The notes beneath the pieces are model-generated. The model made no database searches and was not told where the DNA came from. It saw nothing but the letters and a program-made list of their open reading frames with translations. Of a DNA stretch of 49,661 bases, positions 8,771 to 16,678 are shown piece after piece. This stretch comes from Colwellia psychrerythraea. Lineage in GTDB: Bacteria; Pseudomonadota; Gammaproteobacteria; Enterobacterales; Alteromonadaceae. Positions within the stretch are counted from its first letter, which is position 1; each line of letters starts with the position of its first letter. Position numbers and translations under genes: made by a program. The stretch is taken from positions 1-49,661 of the forward strand of contig MAAF01000006.1 in NCBI GenBank assembly GCA_002163005.1. The letters are read 5' to 3'.

Positions 8771-11158
8771 GTGCAAGAAAATGTTCTTTGGTATCAAAGC
8801 TTAGGCATGAACGATGTAGACCGCGTAGGCGGTAAAAATGCATCGCTTGGTGAAATGATTTCTAACTTAGCTAATGTTGGCGTGCAAGTCCCTACCGGGT
8901 TTGCGACCACGTCATTTGCATTTAATGAATTTTTAGAACAAAGCGGTATTAATGAAAAAATTTACCAACTACTTGATGGTTTAGACGTAGATGATGTTAA
9001 TGAGCTAGCCAAATGTGGTGCTGTTATTCGTCAATGGGTTATTGATACGCCATTTCTTCCTCAAATGCAGACTGATATTGAAGCTGCCTACGCACAACTT
9101 GCCGGTGATTTCTCTGAAGATGCTTCTTTTGCGGTTCGTTCTTCTGCAACAGCAGAAGATATGCCTGATGCTTCTTTTGCCGGCCAACAAGAAACCTTTT
9201 TAAATGTTCGTGGTTTTGATTCTGTCATGGTTGCTATTAAGCATGTTTTTGCTTCATTGTTTAATGACCGAGCTATTTCATACCGTGTTCATCAAGGCTA
9301 TGACCATCGTGGTGTTGCCTTATCTGCTGGTATTCAGCAAATGGTACGTAGTGATATCTCTGCTTCAGGCGTTATGTTCTCTATTGATACTGAGTCTGGT
9401 TTTGACCAAGTAGTTTTCATTACGTCAAGTTTTGGCTTAGGTGAAATGGTGGTACAGGGCGCGGTAAACCCTGATGAATTTTATGTTCATAAACCTACAC
9501 TAGCTAAAGGAAAACCTGCAGTAGTGCGTCGTAATATTGGTAGCAAAGCTATTAAGATGGTGTACTCAGATAGCCAAGAACATTCTAAGCAAGTTGAAAT
9601 TGTTGATATTGATGAAGCTGATTCTAACCGTTTTTCATTAACCGATAGCGAAGTTGAAGAACTAGCTAAACAAGCGGTAATTATTGAAAAACATTATGGT
9701 CATCCAATGGATATTGAATGGGCAAAAGATGGCTTAGATGGCAAGTTATATATTGTTCAAGCCCGTCCTGAAACGGTTAAGAGCCGTGAAAATGCCAATG
9801 TAATGGAACAGTTCCAATTAAAAGCTGATGACAAAGTAGAAGTTGTTTGTGAAGGGCGTTCAATTGGTCATAAAATTGGTAGTGGTGAAGCAAAAGTTTT
9901 ATCGTCACTGGCTGAAATGGATAAAATCCTACCGGGTGATGTATTAGTTACTGATATGACCGACCCTGATTGGGAACCTATCATGAAACGTGCCTCAGCG
10001 ATTGTTACTAATCGTGGCGGAAGAACTTGTCACGCTGCTATTATTGCCCGTGAAATGGGTATTCCTGCGGTTGTTGGTTGTGGTAATGCTACTGAGCTTA
10101 TTAACGCGGGCGATAACATAACTGTTTCGTGCGCCGAAGGTGATACCGGTTTTATTTACCGTGGCAAATTAGATTTTGACGTGAAGACTTCTGAAATTAA
10201 TGATATGCCAGAGTTACCACTTAAAATCATGATGAATGTTGGTAACCCAGACAGAGCTTTTGCTTTTGCCCGTTTACCGCATGCCGGTATTGGTTTAGCG
10301 CGCTTAGAGTTTATTATCAATAAAATGATTGGTATTCACCCTAAAGCATTACTTAATTTCGATACTCAGCCTGCTGAATTACAAGACGAAATTAATGATA
10401 TTATCGTGGGTTACGAAAGCCCTGTTGAGTTTTATATTGCTAAACTAACTGAAGGTATTTCTACGTTAGCAGCAGCATACTCACCAGAGAAAGTGATTGT
10501 GCGCATGTCTGATTTCAAATCAAATGAGTACGCTAACCTTGTTGGCGGCGAAGCGTATGAACCGCACGAAGAAAACCCTATGATTGGTTATCGTGGTGCA
10601 GCGCGTTATATCTCTAAAGATTTCAGAGATTGTTTTGCCCTTGAATGTGAAGCGATAAAACGTGTTCGTAACGACATGGATTTAACCAATGTTGAATTAA
10701 TGATCCCGTTTGTTCGTACCTTAGGTGAAGCAGCAGCGGTTATCGATATTTTAGCTGAACATGGCTTGAAACGTGGCGAAAATGGTTTACGCATTATTAT
10801 GATGTGTGAATTACCATCAAACGCGCTATTAGCTGATCAGTTCCTTGATTATTTTGATGGTTTTTCTATTGGCTCAAATGATTTAACTCAGCTAACCCTT
10901 GGTTTAGATAGAGACTCTGGTTTAATCGCGCATTTATTTGATGAGCGAGATCCTGCGATAAAAATATTATTAGCGATGGCGATAAAAGCCTGTAAAGCTC
11001 GTGGTAAATACGTGGGTATTTGTGGTCAAGGACCTTCAGATCATGAAGACTTTGCGGCTTGGTTAGTGGAGCAGGGCATTGATAGTGTCTCGTTAAATCC
11101 AGATACAGTATTACCAACATGGTTATACCTTGCTGAGCAATTAGCGAAAAAAGCTTAA
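8771..11158 (+). CDS. ppsA: Phosphoenolpyruvate synthase
   Basis: It converts pyruvate, ATP and water to phosphoenolpyruvate, AMP and phosphate for gluconeogenesis and supplies PEP to the shikimate pathway. It has 795 residues, close to E. coli PpsA (792). The N-terminal nucleotide-binding domain begins [19 protein letters not shown]. The swivelling phosphohistidine domain carries [17 protein letters not shown], where the His is catalytic and the nearby Thr is the expected PpsR target. The PEP/pyruvate domain ends with [15 protein letters not shown], which holds the active-site Cys. The start is GTG at 8771 with TTGGAGAAG upstream. It is divergent from ppsR and followed by a strong terminator. 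Confidence 0.97.
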   Translation: MQENVLWYQSLGMNDVDRVGGKNASLGEMISNLANVGVQVPTGFATTSFAFNEFLEQSGINEKIYQLLDGLDVDDVNELAKCGAVIRQWVIDTPFLPQMQTDIEAAYAQLAGDFSEDASFAVRSSATAEDMPDASFAGQQETFLNVRGFDSVMVAIKHVFASLFNDRAISYRVHQGYDHRGVALSAGIQQMVRSDISASGVMFSIDTESGFDQVVFITSSFGLGEMVVQGAVNPDEFYVHKPTLAKGKPAVVRRNIGSKAIKMVYSDSQEHSKQVEIVDIDEADSNRFSLTDSEVEELAKQAVIIEKHYGHPMDIEWAKDGLDGKLYIVQARPETVKSRENANVMEQFQLKADDKVEVVCEGRSIGHKIGSGEAKVLSSLAEMDKILPGDVLVTDMTDPDWEPIMKRASAIVTNRGGRTCHAAIIAREMGIPAVVGCGNATELINAGDNITVSCAEGDTGFIYRGKLDFDVKTSEINDMPELPLKIMMNVGNPDRAFAFARLPHAGIGLARLEFIINKMIGIHPKALLNFDTQPAELQDEINDIIVGYESPVEFYIAKLTEGISTLAAAYSPEKVIVRMSDFKSNEYANLVGGEAYEPHEENPMIGYRGAARYISKDFRDCFALECEAIKRVRNDMDLTNVELMIPFVRTLGEAAAVIDILAEHGLKRGENGLRIIMMCELPSNALLADQFLDYFDGFSIGSNDLTQLTLGLDRDSGLIAHLFDERDPAIKILLAMAIKACKARGKYVGICGQGPSDHEDFAAWLVEQGIDSVSLNPDTVLPTWLYLAEQLAKKA

Positions 11159-11172
11159 GTGAAAACCGAGTA

Positions 11173-11200
11173 AGAGAAGCAATAATCATATTGCTTCTCT
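11173..11200 (+). terminator. First hairpin after ppsA
   Basis: A perfect 11-bp stem AGAGAAGCAAT/ATTGCTTCTCT with a 6-base loop starts 15 bases after the ppsA stop. It has no T-run of its own and sits directly before the terminator at 11209-11248. It may protect the 3' end of the mRNA. Confidence 0.5.
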
Positions 11201-11208
11201 ACTACATT

Positions 11209-11248
11209 AAAAAACACGTTAGTCTCTTTGGAGATAACGTGTTTTTTT
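11209..11248 (+). terminator. Intrinsic terminator of ppsA
   Basis: A 13-bp stem AAAAAACACGTTA/TAACGTGTTTTTT with a 13-base spacer runs into seven T residues, as expected for a rho-independent terminator. Confidence 0.85.
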
Positions 11249-11253
11249 ATGTC

Positions 11254-11300
11254 TATACCCAAGCTACCTGAAGATGCCAGTTTTAGGACGCTTGGGTATA
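11254..11300. repeat. 47-bp remnant of the MITE-like repeat
   Basis: TATACCCAAGC (11254-11264) and GCTTGGGTATA (11290-11300) are perfect inverted ends around a short core containing CTGAAGATGCCAGTTTTAGG, which resembles the left end of the 267-bp copy at 15925. It looks like an internally deleted member of that family. As RNA it could also form a hairpin downstream of ppsA. Confidence 0.5.
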
Positions 11301-11369
11301 TAGTTTATGGGCTATGTATTCAGTGGTTGGCATGACAATGGTCAATGATTATTTCAATGACTTTGTATT

Positions 11370-11885
11370 CTAACGCTTTTGGCTACGTAAAAAAGTGGCA
11401 GTGGTAGGTGCCACACCTAATTCATCGTTAACCTCATGCCCCAAAAACTTAGCAATGGCTGCCATCAGGGCTAAGTGATGTGTTAAATGACTTGAAGCAA
11501 AGCATAATTCACGTCCCATCGATGATGCCATTTGTGCAGATTGTTCACTACACACCGATACCTCACTTTGAACGGTAGTAGGCAGGGTAAGCAAGTCTAT
11601 TTCAAATGTCATAAGCCACTGGTGTATTACCTTTAATTCGATAAGACCTTCACTGCGAACAGCCTCAAGTGCTAACCCTCTTCGGCGGATATCGTAATTA
11701 ATTTGTGCTAAATTATCACTGTTCATTAATGCCATGTAAACGTCGAGAATATGACGTAAATGTTGGCCAATTGAACTATTAAATAATGGTTTAGGCGCCA
11801 TCATATATGCTTCATCGCTAAGGCCTGTGATAAAATCTATCATTTGTTCTAATGATTCGATGCTACCGTTAATAATTTTATTCAT
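11370..11885 (-). CDS. DinB-like four-helix protein
   Basis: A 171-residue protein with the spaced histidines of the DinB/YfiT fold: SIGQHLRHILDVY near residues 38-50 and SSHLTHHLALMAAIAKFLG near residues 130-150. The other common feature is INYDIRRRG in the middle. DinB-fold proteins are usually metal-dependent, and several act as thiol S-transferases (mycothiol or bacillithiol types); which activity applies here is unknown. It is the last gene of a six-gene minus-strand run and overlaps the upstream MFS-like gene by 8 bases, so translation is probably coupled. A cytoplasmic location is expected. Confidence 0.75.
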   Translation of the reverse strand: MNKIINGSIESLEQMIDFITGLSDEAYMMAPKPLFNSSIGQHLRHILDVYMALMNSDNLAQINYDIRRRGLALEAVRSEGLIELKVIHQWLMTFEIDLLTLPTTVQSEVSVCSEQSAQMASSMGRELCFASSHLTHHLALMAAIAKFLGHEVNDELGVAPTTATFLRSQKR

Positions 11886-13077
11886 TATTCAATTCCGACT
11901 GCAAATGTGTTTGATGTCGTAAGGGATACATTCCATACAACACTGCTATTGGCGCTAAACACCAATAAAATAAAGCTAAGGTTTTATCCGATTCACCCAT
12001 CATCATTAAAGCCAATGATAACAGCGCAAAAAACACCACAAGCCCTCTTTGAGACAAATAACTTTTCCTGATAATAAATGCTAAGGGGTGCTGTGCATTA
12101 GCATCATCAAAAAATTGTTTGTTAAAACTTAACCTAAAAAAAGTAGTTAAAAAGGCAATAACAATAATGCTAGCCAACAAAACATAGTGTTCGGTATGGT
12201 TGGTAATACTGCTCCTAATAACCCAGGATAAGGCATATAGCACGATGGCTGAGTAGAACACGTAGCGTTGGTTTAACTTATCTATGGTGTTTTTAATCCC
12301 CCAAAAAATAATGCTTAATGTGATTGTTAACCCAACCACTAACAAACCCAGATCCATTACATTATTATTGGTGATGAAAAATAGCGTTAATACCCAAAAA
12401 TAACTTTCACAAAACAGAAAAACACCATCAATTGTAAAGACCAACTTTTGTCGCCAATCGATTATGGCTGCATTGTCAATTGGCGTTAGCTGACTCTCGT
12501 TATATTTAGCCTGTTTACATAAGCCATAATATGCTGCTACAGAGAGTAAAGTACTAATAAGCAACAACCACAGTGTTTGTTGCTGTGCGAGAAAATACCC
12601 ACCCATTAATATGCCTATTTTTAAAAATATAACGATAACGATTTGAAAGTTACCGAATTGCTTTCCTGTTTTATTCTCTGTTTGATTGCCTGTTTGAGAT
12701 TGGGTCATAGCACTAAATAAGGTGCGTTGCGTGATCCAATAAAAACAATTGTAAATACCGTTAAGCAAAGCAGCCAAAATAAAGAGTGTCATGCTGCGCT
12801 CAATTAAAAGGGTTGCAAGAATTAAACTAGCAACCAATGCTAATTCAGCGATAAAAGAACCAATTAAAATAGCGCGCCAGTAGCGGCGGTCATAAAGTGC
12901 TTTCCAGCCCATTAGCGCTATCATAAAACCAACACCCGTCAGGGCAATAAACGCACTAACCTCAGTTAATCGATAATCTTGCTGCCATAACAAAACGGGA
13001 ATGAAAAACGGTAACAAACCTATTAATAGTGAATGAATGCCAGCAAAGCGATAAAATAGTCGGGCAATTACCGTCAT
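11878..13077 (-). CDS. MFS-like multi-pass membrane transporter
   Basis: A 399-residue, very hydrophobic protein with about 11-12 predicted transmembrane segments. A short polar loop rich in Gln, Asn, Thr and Lys (about residues 124-142) lies between the halves, as in major facilitator proteins. Family assignment rests on topology and general character, not on a specific motif. Its ATG at 13077 overlaps the stop of the ATP-grasp gene by one base (TAATG), and its end overlaps the DinB-like gene by 8 bases. Position in the operon suggests that it exports the product of the two ATP-grasp enzymes, which is an inference. Confidence 0.7.
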   Translation of the reverse strand: MTVIARLFYRFAGIHSLLIGLLPFFIPVLLWQQDYRLTEVSAFIALTGVGFMIALMGWKALYDRRYWRAILIGSFIAELALVASLILATLLIERSMTLFILAALLNGIYNCFYWITQRTLFSAMTQSQTGNQTENKTGKQFGNFQIVIVIFLKIGILMGGYFLAQQQTLWLLLISTLLSVAAYYGLCKQAKYNESQLTPIDNAAIIDWRQKLVFTIDGVFLFCESYFWVLTLFFITNNNVMDLGLLVVGLTITLSIIFWGIKNTIDKLNQRYVFYSAIVLYALSWVIRSSITNHTEHYVLLASIIVIAFLTTFFRLSFNKQFFDDANAQHPLAFIIRKSYLSQRGLVVFFALLSLALMMMGESDKTLALFYWCLAPIAVLYGMYPLRHQTHLQSELNNE

Positions 13078-13985
13078 TAGAAGATATCTGCCTGGCTAAT
13101 ATCAAGCTGTTCAAGCTGTTTAAAATAGGGTGTTAAATCTTCTTTCTTACCAAAGCGAGGATAATCATGCATTTTTAAATAAGGACGTGAATTTACTTCT
13201 AAAAATATGCATTTTTGGTCGGTATAATCTTTGGTAATGTCATGTTCAAAAATAACATCAATACCTAATATATTCGCGTCAAACAAGTCTAATACCTTTA
13301 AAAATAACGCTGTATTTTTCATCGATACAGTTGTTTTATCGATCGTTTTTACAACACCGCCAGGCGCTAATGAAATACGATAAAACAAGGTGACTATATC
13401 GCCTTCAACAGGTACATCATCTAAAGTTAAGTTTTGTTTCTTCAAAAACTTAACCGTGATGGCATTTTTTTTAAGGGGCGAAATACATGGAAATAATTCC
13501 ATCGATTCACGCACGGCATTTTCTTGATCAATGAGCTCACGGATTGTCATTTTTCCGTCGCCCATAACAAAGGGAGCAAAACGTTCAATCACCGACATCA
13601 CTTGGCCTTTAATGACCACTACGCGATAGTTCTTCCCTTGTAAATACTGCTCAACCACCGTCGTTGGCCACCACAGTTTAGCCAAAAATATGGCCTTATA
13701 TAATTGTCCATAGTTAGTAATAGGAAAATGACTGCCGCGTGAAAAACCACTTACATTGGGTTTAATAACCAATGGAAAGCCGTGTTCTTTGGCAAATCGA
13801 TGTGCGGTCCAAGGGTTAAAGAATATTTTACCTTGGGCATGAGGAATGCTACCTTTTGAAAAAACATTGCGTGCTTGTTCTTTCGAGCGACAGCCCTTAC
13901 GTGTTTCTAATGAATTGTAACTACTGCATCCACCCATGAATTTTTGACTAATCCACGCGTAAATTACTTTCTTAATGGCTTTCAT
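13077..13985 (-). CDS. ATP-grasp ligase, cyanophycin synthetase/GshF-like
   Basis: An approximately 302-residue ATP-grasp protein. It has the ATP-binding lysine motif FPLVIKPNVSGFSRGSHF, then VVEQYLQGKNYRVVVIKG, the signature RFAPFVMGDGKMTIRELID, and the metal-binding end EVNSRPYLKMHDYPRFG. These closely follow the ATP-grasp domain of cyanophycin synthetase and bifunctional glutathione synthetase, so it likely forms an amide or peptide bond through an acyl phosphate. I chose ATG 13985 because GAGG sits at good spacing; the ATG at 13997 has only an adjacent AAGAGA. It overlaps its neighbours on both sides. The substrate is unknown. Confidence 0.8.
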   Translation of the reverse strand: MKAIKKVIYAWISQKFMGGCSSYNSLETRKGCRSKEQARNVFSKGSIPHAQGKIFFNPWTAHRFAKEHGFPLVIKPNVSGFSRGSHFPITNYGQLYKAIFLAKLWWPTTVVEQYLQGKNYRVVVIKGQVMSVIERFAPFVMGDGKMTIRELIDQENAVRESMELFPCISPLKKNAITVKFLKKQNLTLDDVPVEGDIVTLFYRISLAPGGVVKTIDKTTVSMKNTALFLKVLDLFDANILGIDVIFEHDITKDYTDQKCIFLEVNSRPYLKMHDYPRFGKKEDLTPYFKQLEQLDISQADIF

Positions 13986-14817
13986 TGCCAACCTCATTCT
14001 CTTTTATGGTGTGTTGACGCATCAACCCTAGTTTTCTAAAAAATATGGCCTTATGAGGCTGATTTTTAGGAATTCGTTTCGTGACATTAGCCAGTGCATA
14101 CATGGCATTAAAAACAAAACGTATGTTATCAATCGTTCGGCGCTGCTGACATAGCAAAACAAGCGGCATTGGCACAAATAAGTTAATTTCTATTACCTCA
14201 AACTTCCCAGCCACTAACGCTGTTATTGAGTCTGCTCGAACACCCAACCGAGAAATTTTAAATTTCCCAATAGCGCTGGCGTGTTGAGATATTTCTTTAA
14301 GCTGCTCAGGAGACAACGTTGGCGTAATATCGAGGTATTGCGTTGCTTTATTGTAAATGCCATTGATTGGGAATTTATCTGAATTTGTATTACTGACCTG
14401 TGTAACCGATAGCACGGAGTGTTTGACTAAATCTTGATGATTGGCAATAGTGAATATTTCAAATTCAATCGCACCACGCGCCGGCTCTTGAACCAAATAA
14501 CGCATGTTGCTTGCTTTGCGCTGCAGGCGTAATTGTTGAATTTGCATTAAGTTGTCGGCACGAGAAATCCCACGAGAATTTTGTCCCCATTCAGGTTTAA
14601 CAAACACAGGAAACTCCGTTGGCTCCCTAATGCCGTCATCCACCCATTGTTCCAAACGCCACTGACTAGGGATAAGCCTATCGATATCTAATTTAGAAAA
14701 TAGTCCCTTACTTTCATTAAAGTAAGGGGCATTTAATCGAAAGTAATACCAAGGTTTAACGCACAATCGAATGCATGACACGATATAGCTTAAAACAAGC
14801 AAGATTCGGATGAACAT
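13972..14817 (-). CDS. ATP-grasp-like protein with hydrophobic N-terminus
   Basis: A 281-residue protein with recognisable ATP-grasp elements: FPVFVKPEWGQNSRGISR near residues 70-87, a VQEPARGAIEFE strand near residues 115-126, and the C-terminal metal-binding FEVIEINLFVPMP. It is clearly different from the second ATP-grasp protein that follows it. The first 20 or so residues are hydrophobic, suggesting attachment to the inner face of the membrane. Overlap with the next gene (about 14 bases) indicates translational coupling. Two unlike ATP-grasp enzymes in one operon usually act in sequence on a small peptide or amide; the product here is unknown. Confidence 0.7.
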   Translation of the reverse strand: MFIRILLVLSYIVSCIRLCVKPWYYFRLNAPYFNESKGLFSKLDIDRLIPSQWRLEQWVDDGIREPTEFPVFVKPEWGQNSRGISRADNLMQIQQLRLQRKASNMRYLVQEPARGAIEFEIFTIANHQDLVKHSVLSVTQVSNTNSDKFPINGIYNKATQYLDITPTLSPEQLKEISQHASAIGKFKISRLGVRADSITALVAGKFEVIEINLFVPMPLVLLCQQRRTIDNIRFVFNAMYALANVTKRIPKNQPHKAIFFRKLGLMRQHTIKENEVGNESH

Positions 14818-14860
14818 CTAATTATGACCCTTATATATTAGTGAATGTTAGTTGTGAATG

Positions 14861-15376
14861 TTACTGGTTATTTGTATTGTATTGACGACGAACAATAGCG
14901 CCATTAACCACCGCTAAAACAAACCCTAAAATAAATATTGATACCGCTGCGTAAAACAGTGAACCACTGTCGCTTACGCCGTTGTGCAATACTTCAATGC
15001 CTAATGGTGTTACTAAATGAAAAAACATAGCGCCAGCCATTACGCCAGCTGACAACAAGCCACCAAGGGTATGAACTAATTCGCGTGATGGTACATTGTT
15101 AACCAAGTTGAGTTTTTTTACTGCCCAAAAGGCGAACGGTGATAACAGTAATAACGATGCGAACAGTTCGAACATACCAACAGCAACGGCGCCATGTGCT
15201 ACAAACCATTGACCAAGGCCAGTCGCTATCGTTTCTTGCATCCAGACACCTATGGTGCCGAATATATGTTGAGTATCTGGGTGACCGGTAAATTTATAAG
15301 GCAATGATGATAAAAACACCTTACAAATCCATGCAACAACAACCCAACTAAAAATGGGGATAATACGATTTTTCAT
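14861..15376 (-). CDS. DoxX-like four-helix membrane protein
   Basis: A 171-residue membrane protein with about four transmembrane helices. Features include KFTGHPDTQHIFGTIGVWM after the first helix and GAVAVGMFELFASLLLL in the second, reminiscent of DoxX-type small membrane proteins. I chose the ATG at 15376; a TTG at 15403 would add nine charged residues and is less likely. It lies 46 bases after the YHS-domain gene and 43 bases before the first ATP-grasp gene, so all six genes may share one transcript. No function can be assigned. Confidence 0.65.
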   Translation of the reverse strand: MKNRIIPIFSWVVVAWICKVFLSSLPYKFTGHPDTQHIFGTIGVWMQETIATGLGQWFVAHGAVAVGMFELFASLLLLSPFAFWAVKKLNLVNNVPSRELVHTLGGLLSAGVMAGAMFFHLVTPLGIEVLHNGVSDSGSLFYAAVSIFILGFVLAVVNGAIVRRQYNTNNQ

Positions 15377-15422
15377 AATTTTTCTCGGTATCTTCTGTAT
15401 CAATTAAGTAGCTATTCGGTGA

Positions 15423-15881
15423 TCAGTTTAAAAGGCCAGGCCAGTGTTTGTCGGCATCGATGATGAATTTTTCAGTGTCTTTTAACCAGTCCTCTTTAAC
15501 CGCAGCGTTATAGTTTAAATAAAGTTTATTATTGATAATGGTCCACTGTAGAGGATCACCACTGGCTGTACGGCCATCTGCAGCAGCCCAAGCACAATAA
15601 CCACCGTATTGTGGCGCAAACTTTTCTGGATTAGCTTTAAAAAGTGCTAAATTAGCTTGAGAACTAAACTGCCAAGTTGCTTCTTTATATTCAAAGCTAT
15701 AGTCGCTATCTCCTTTTACTGGTTTATCCTCGGTAAAATAAGCGACAGCGTCGTAACCAGAAACTGCAAGATCACTGAAATATTTAGTATATATTTCTGA
15801 TTCTGCGTTGGCACTTGTCGCAAATAACAACAAACAACTAATAAGGGTAAAGGCAGTAAAATTTTTAATGATCATATTCAT
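15423..15881 (-). CDS. Exported YHS-domain protein
   Basis: A 152-residue protein with a Sec signal peptide (hydrophobic residues 8-22, cleavage after SANA). The YHS domain is clear: VSGYDAVAYF near residues 40-49, then TWQFSSQANLALFKANPEKF and PQYGGYCAWA. YHS domains are associated with metal binding and heavy-metal-related proteins, but exported single-domain versions lack a defined role. It is the first gene of the minus-strand run down to 11370. A MITE-like element starts 44 bases upstream of its start codon, so the operon promoter is either in that short stretch or inside or beyond the element. Confidence 0.85.
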   Translation of the reverse strand: MNMIIKNFTAFTLISCLLLFATSANAESEIYTKYFSDLAVSGYDAVAYFTEDKPVKGDSDYSFEYKEATWQFSSQANLALFKANPEKFAPQYGGYCAWAAADGRTASGDPLQWTIINNKLYLNYNAAVKEDWLKDTEKFIIDADKHWPGLLN

Positions 15882-15924
15882 GTCAAATTTCTCTTAAATT
15901 TTTTAATAATAACGATTAAGCATA

Positions 15925-16191
15925 TATACCCGTTCCACTTGAAGATGCTCGTTTCAGGAAGTCTGAGCGATTCATAATCAAGGCGCATTTTTTTATTAAG
16001 GGTCATTCCCTTAAAAAGAAATGTAACGCAGAGTATGATTTGCTCAGCCTTCCCCAAGGGGCTGGTTTAGAAACGCTTTATGCTGCGTTATTGATTTCGA
16101 CAATAGAATAACTATTCTCTTCAATCAATGCCTTGCCTAAAGGCGTTTCTAATTCCAGCTGAATCATGCATCTTCAAGTGGAGTGGGTATA
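15925..16191. repeat. MITE-like palindromic repeat, intact ends
   Basis: A 267-bp element bounded by 24-bp inverted repeats (15925-15948 and 16168-16191) that match at 22 of 24 positions and share the core CCACTTGAAGATGC. It codes for no protein. Internal hairpins are TTAAGGG-TCATT-CCCTTAA (15996-16014) and a nested stem at 16090-16129 (outer ATTGATT/AATCAAT; inner AATAG-AATAA-CTATT). The copy at 8381-8644 keeps these folds with different stem sequences. No clear target-site duplication was seen. Confidence 0.75.
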
Positions 16192-16678
16192 GACAGCCGT
16201 TCATGCCTTTATCTTTCAATTTTTTTATTTTTTTTATGATATTCATTTATTTAATCGCATAGGATTAAATCAGTATTACTTTTTGGCAAAGATAAGATCA
16301 CCGAAATTAATAAAAATTGAGAGCCACTTAACTAAAGAGTTTCATTAAATGTTTGGTGGTGATTAATTAAGTGATACTTAAAATATCCACTTTAAGATCC
16401 GTTTGTACAGGAAGTTGTCGCTAACCTTCAATACACAACGCAATTTGTTGGTTGTAAATTCTCTATTACAAGCATTCACAGATAGAGGTCTGTGTCATAA
16501 TTTTATGAATAATGGACATCGCTGTATTAAAAGAAGCGGCAGACACTCCATTTCGTTTTCAAATAAATATTCATTTTTCATTAATATTATTGAATATCAG
16601 CTTCTAAATGGAGTAAAAATTCATTTTCAACATGATATACTCGAAACACTGTCCTGTTTTACAAAAAGTTAAGTCGTT
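16192..16678. other. Gene-free upstream region of the YdiJ-type gene
   Basis: These 487 bases separate the MITE-like element from the dehydrogenase gene. They are AT-rich. An 89-codon frame opening with TTG at 16403 lacks a ribosome-binding site and family resemblance, and was not accepted. No promoter or operator could be identified with confidence. Confidence 0.4.

Noticed and set aside
10866..11189. A 107-codon frame antisense to the end of ppsA
   Set aside because: It overlaps the conserved catalytic end of ppsA and runs into its terminator region; no independent support.
16403..16672. An 89-codon frame starting with TTG upstream of the YdiJ-type gene
   Set aside because: It has no ribosome-binding site, no recognisable family and an atypical residue mix; probably a chance open frame in gene-free DNA.
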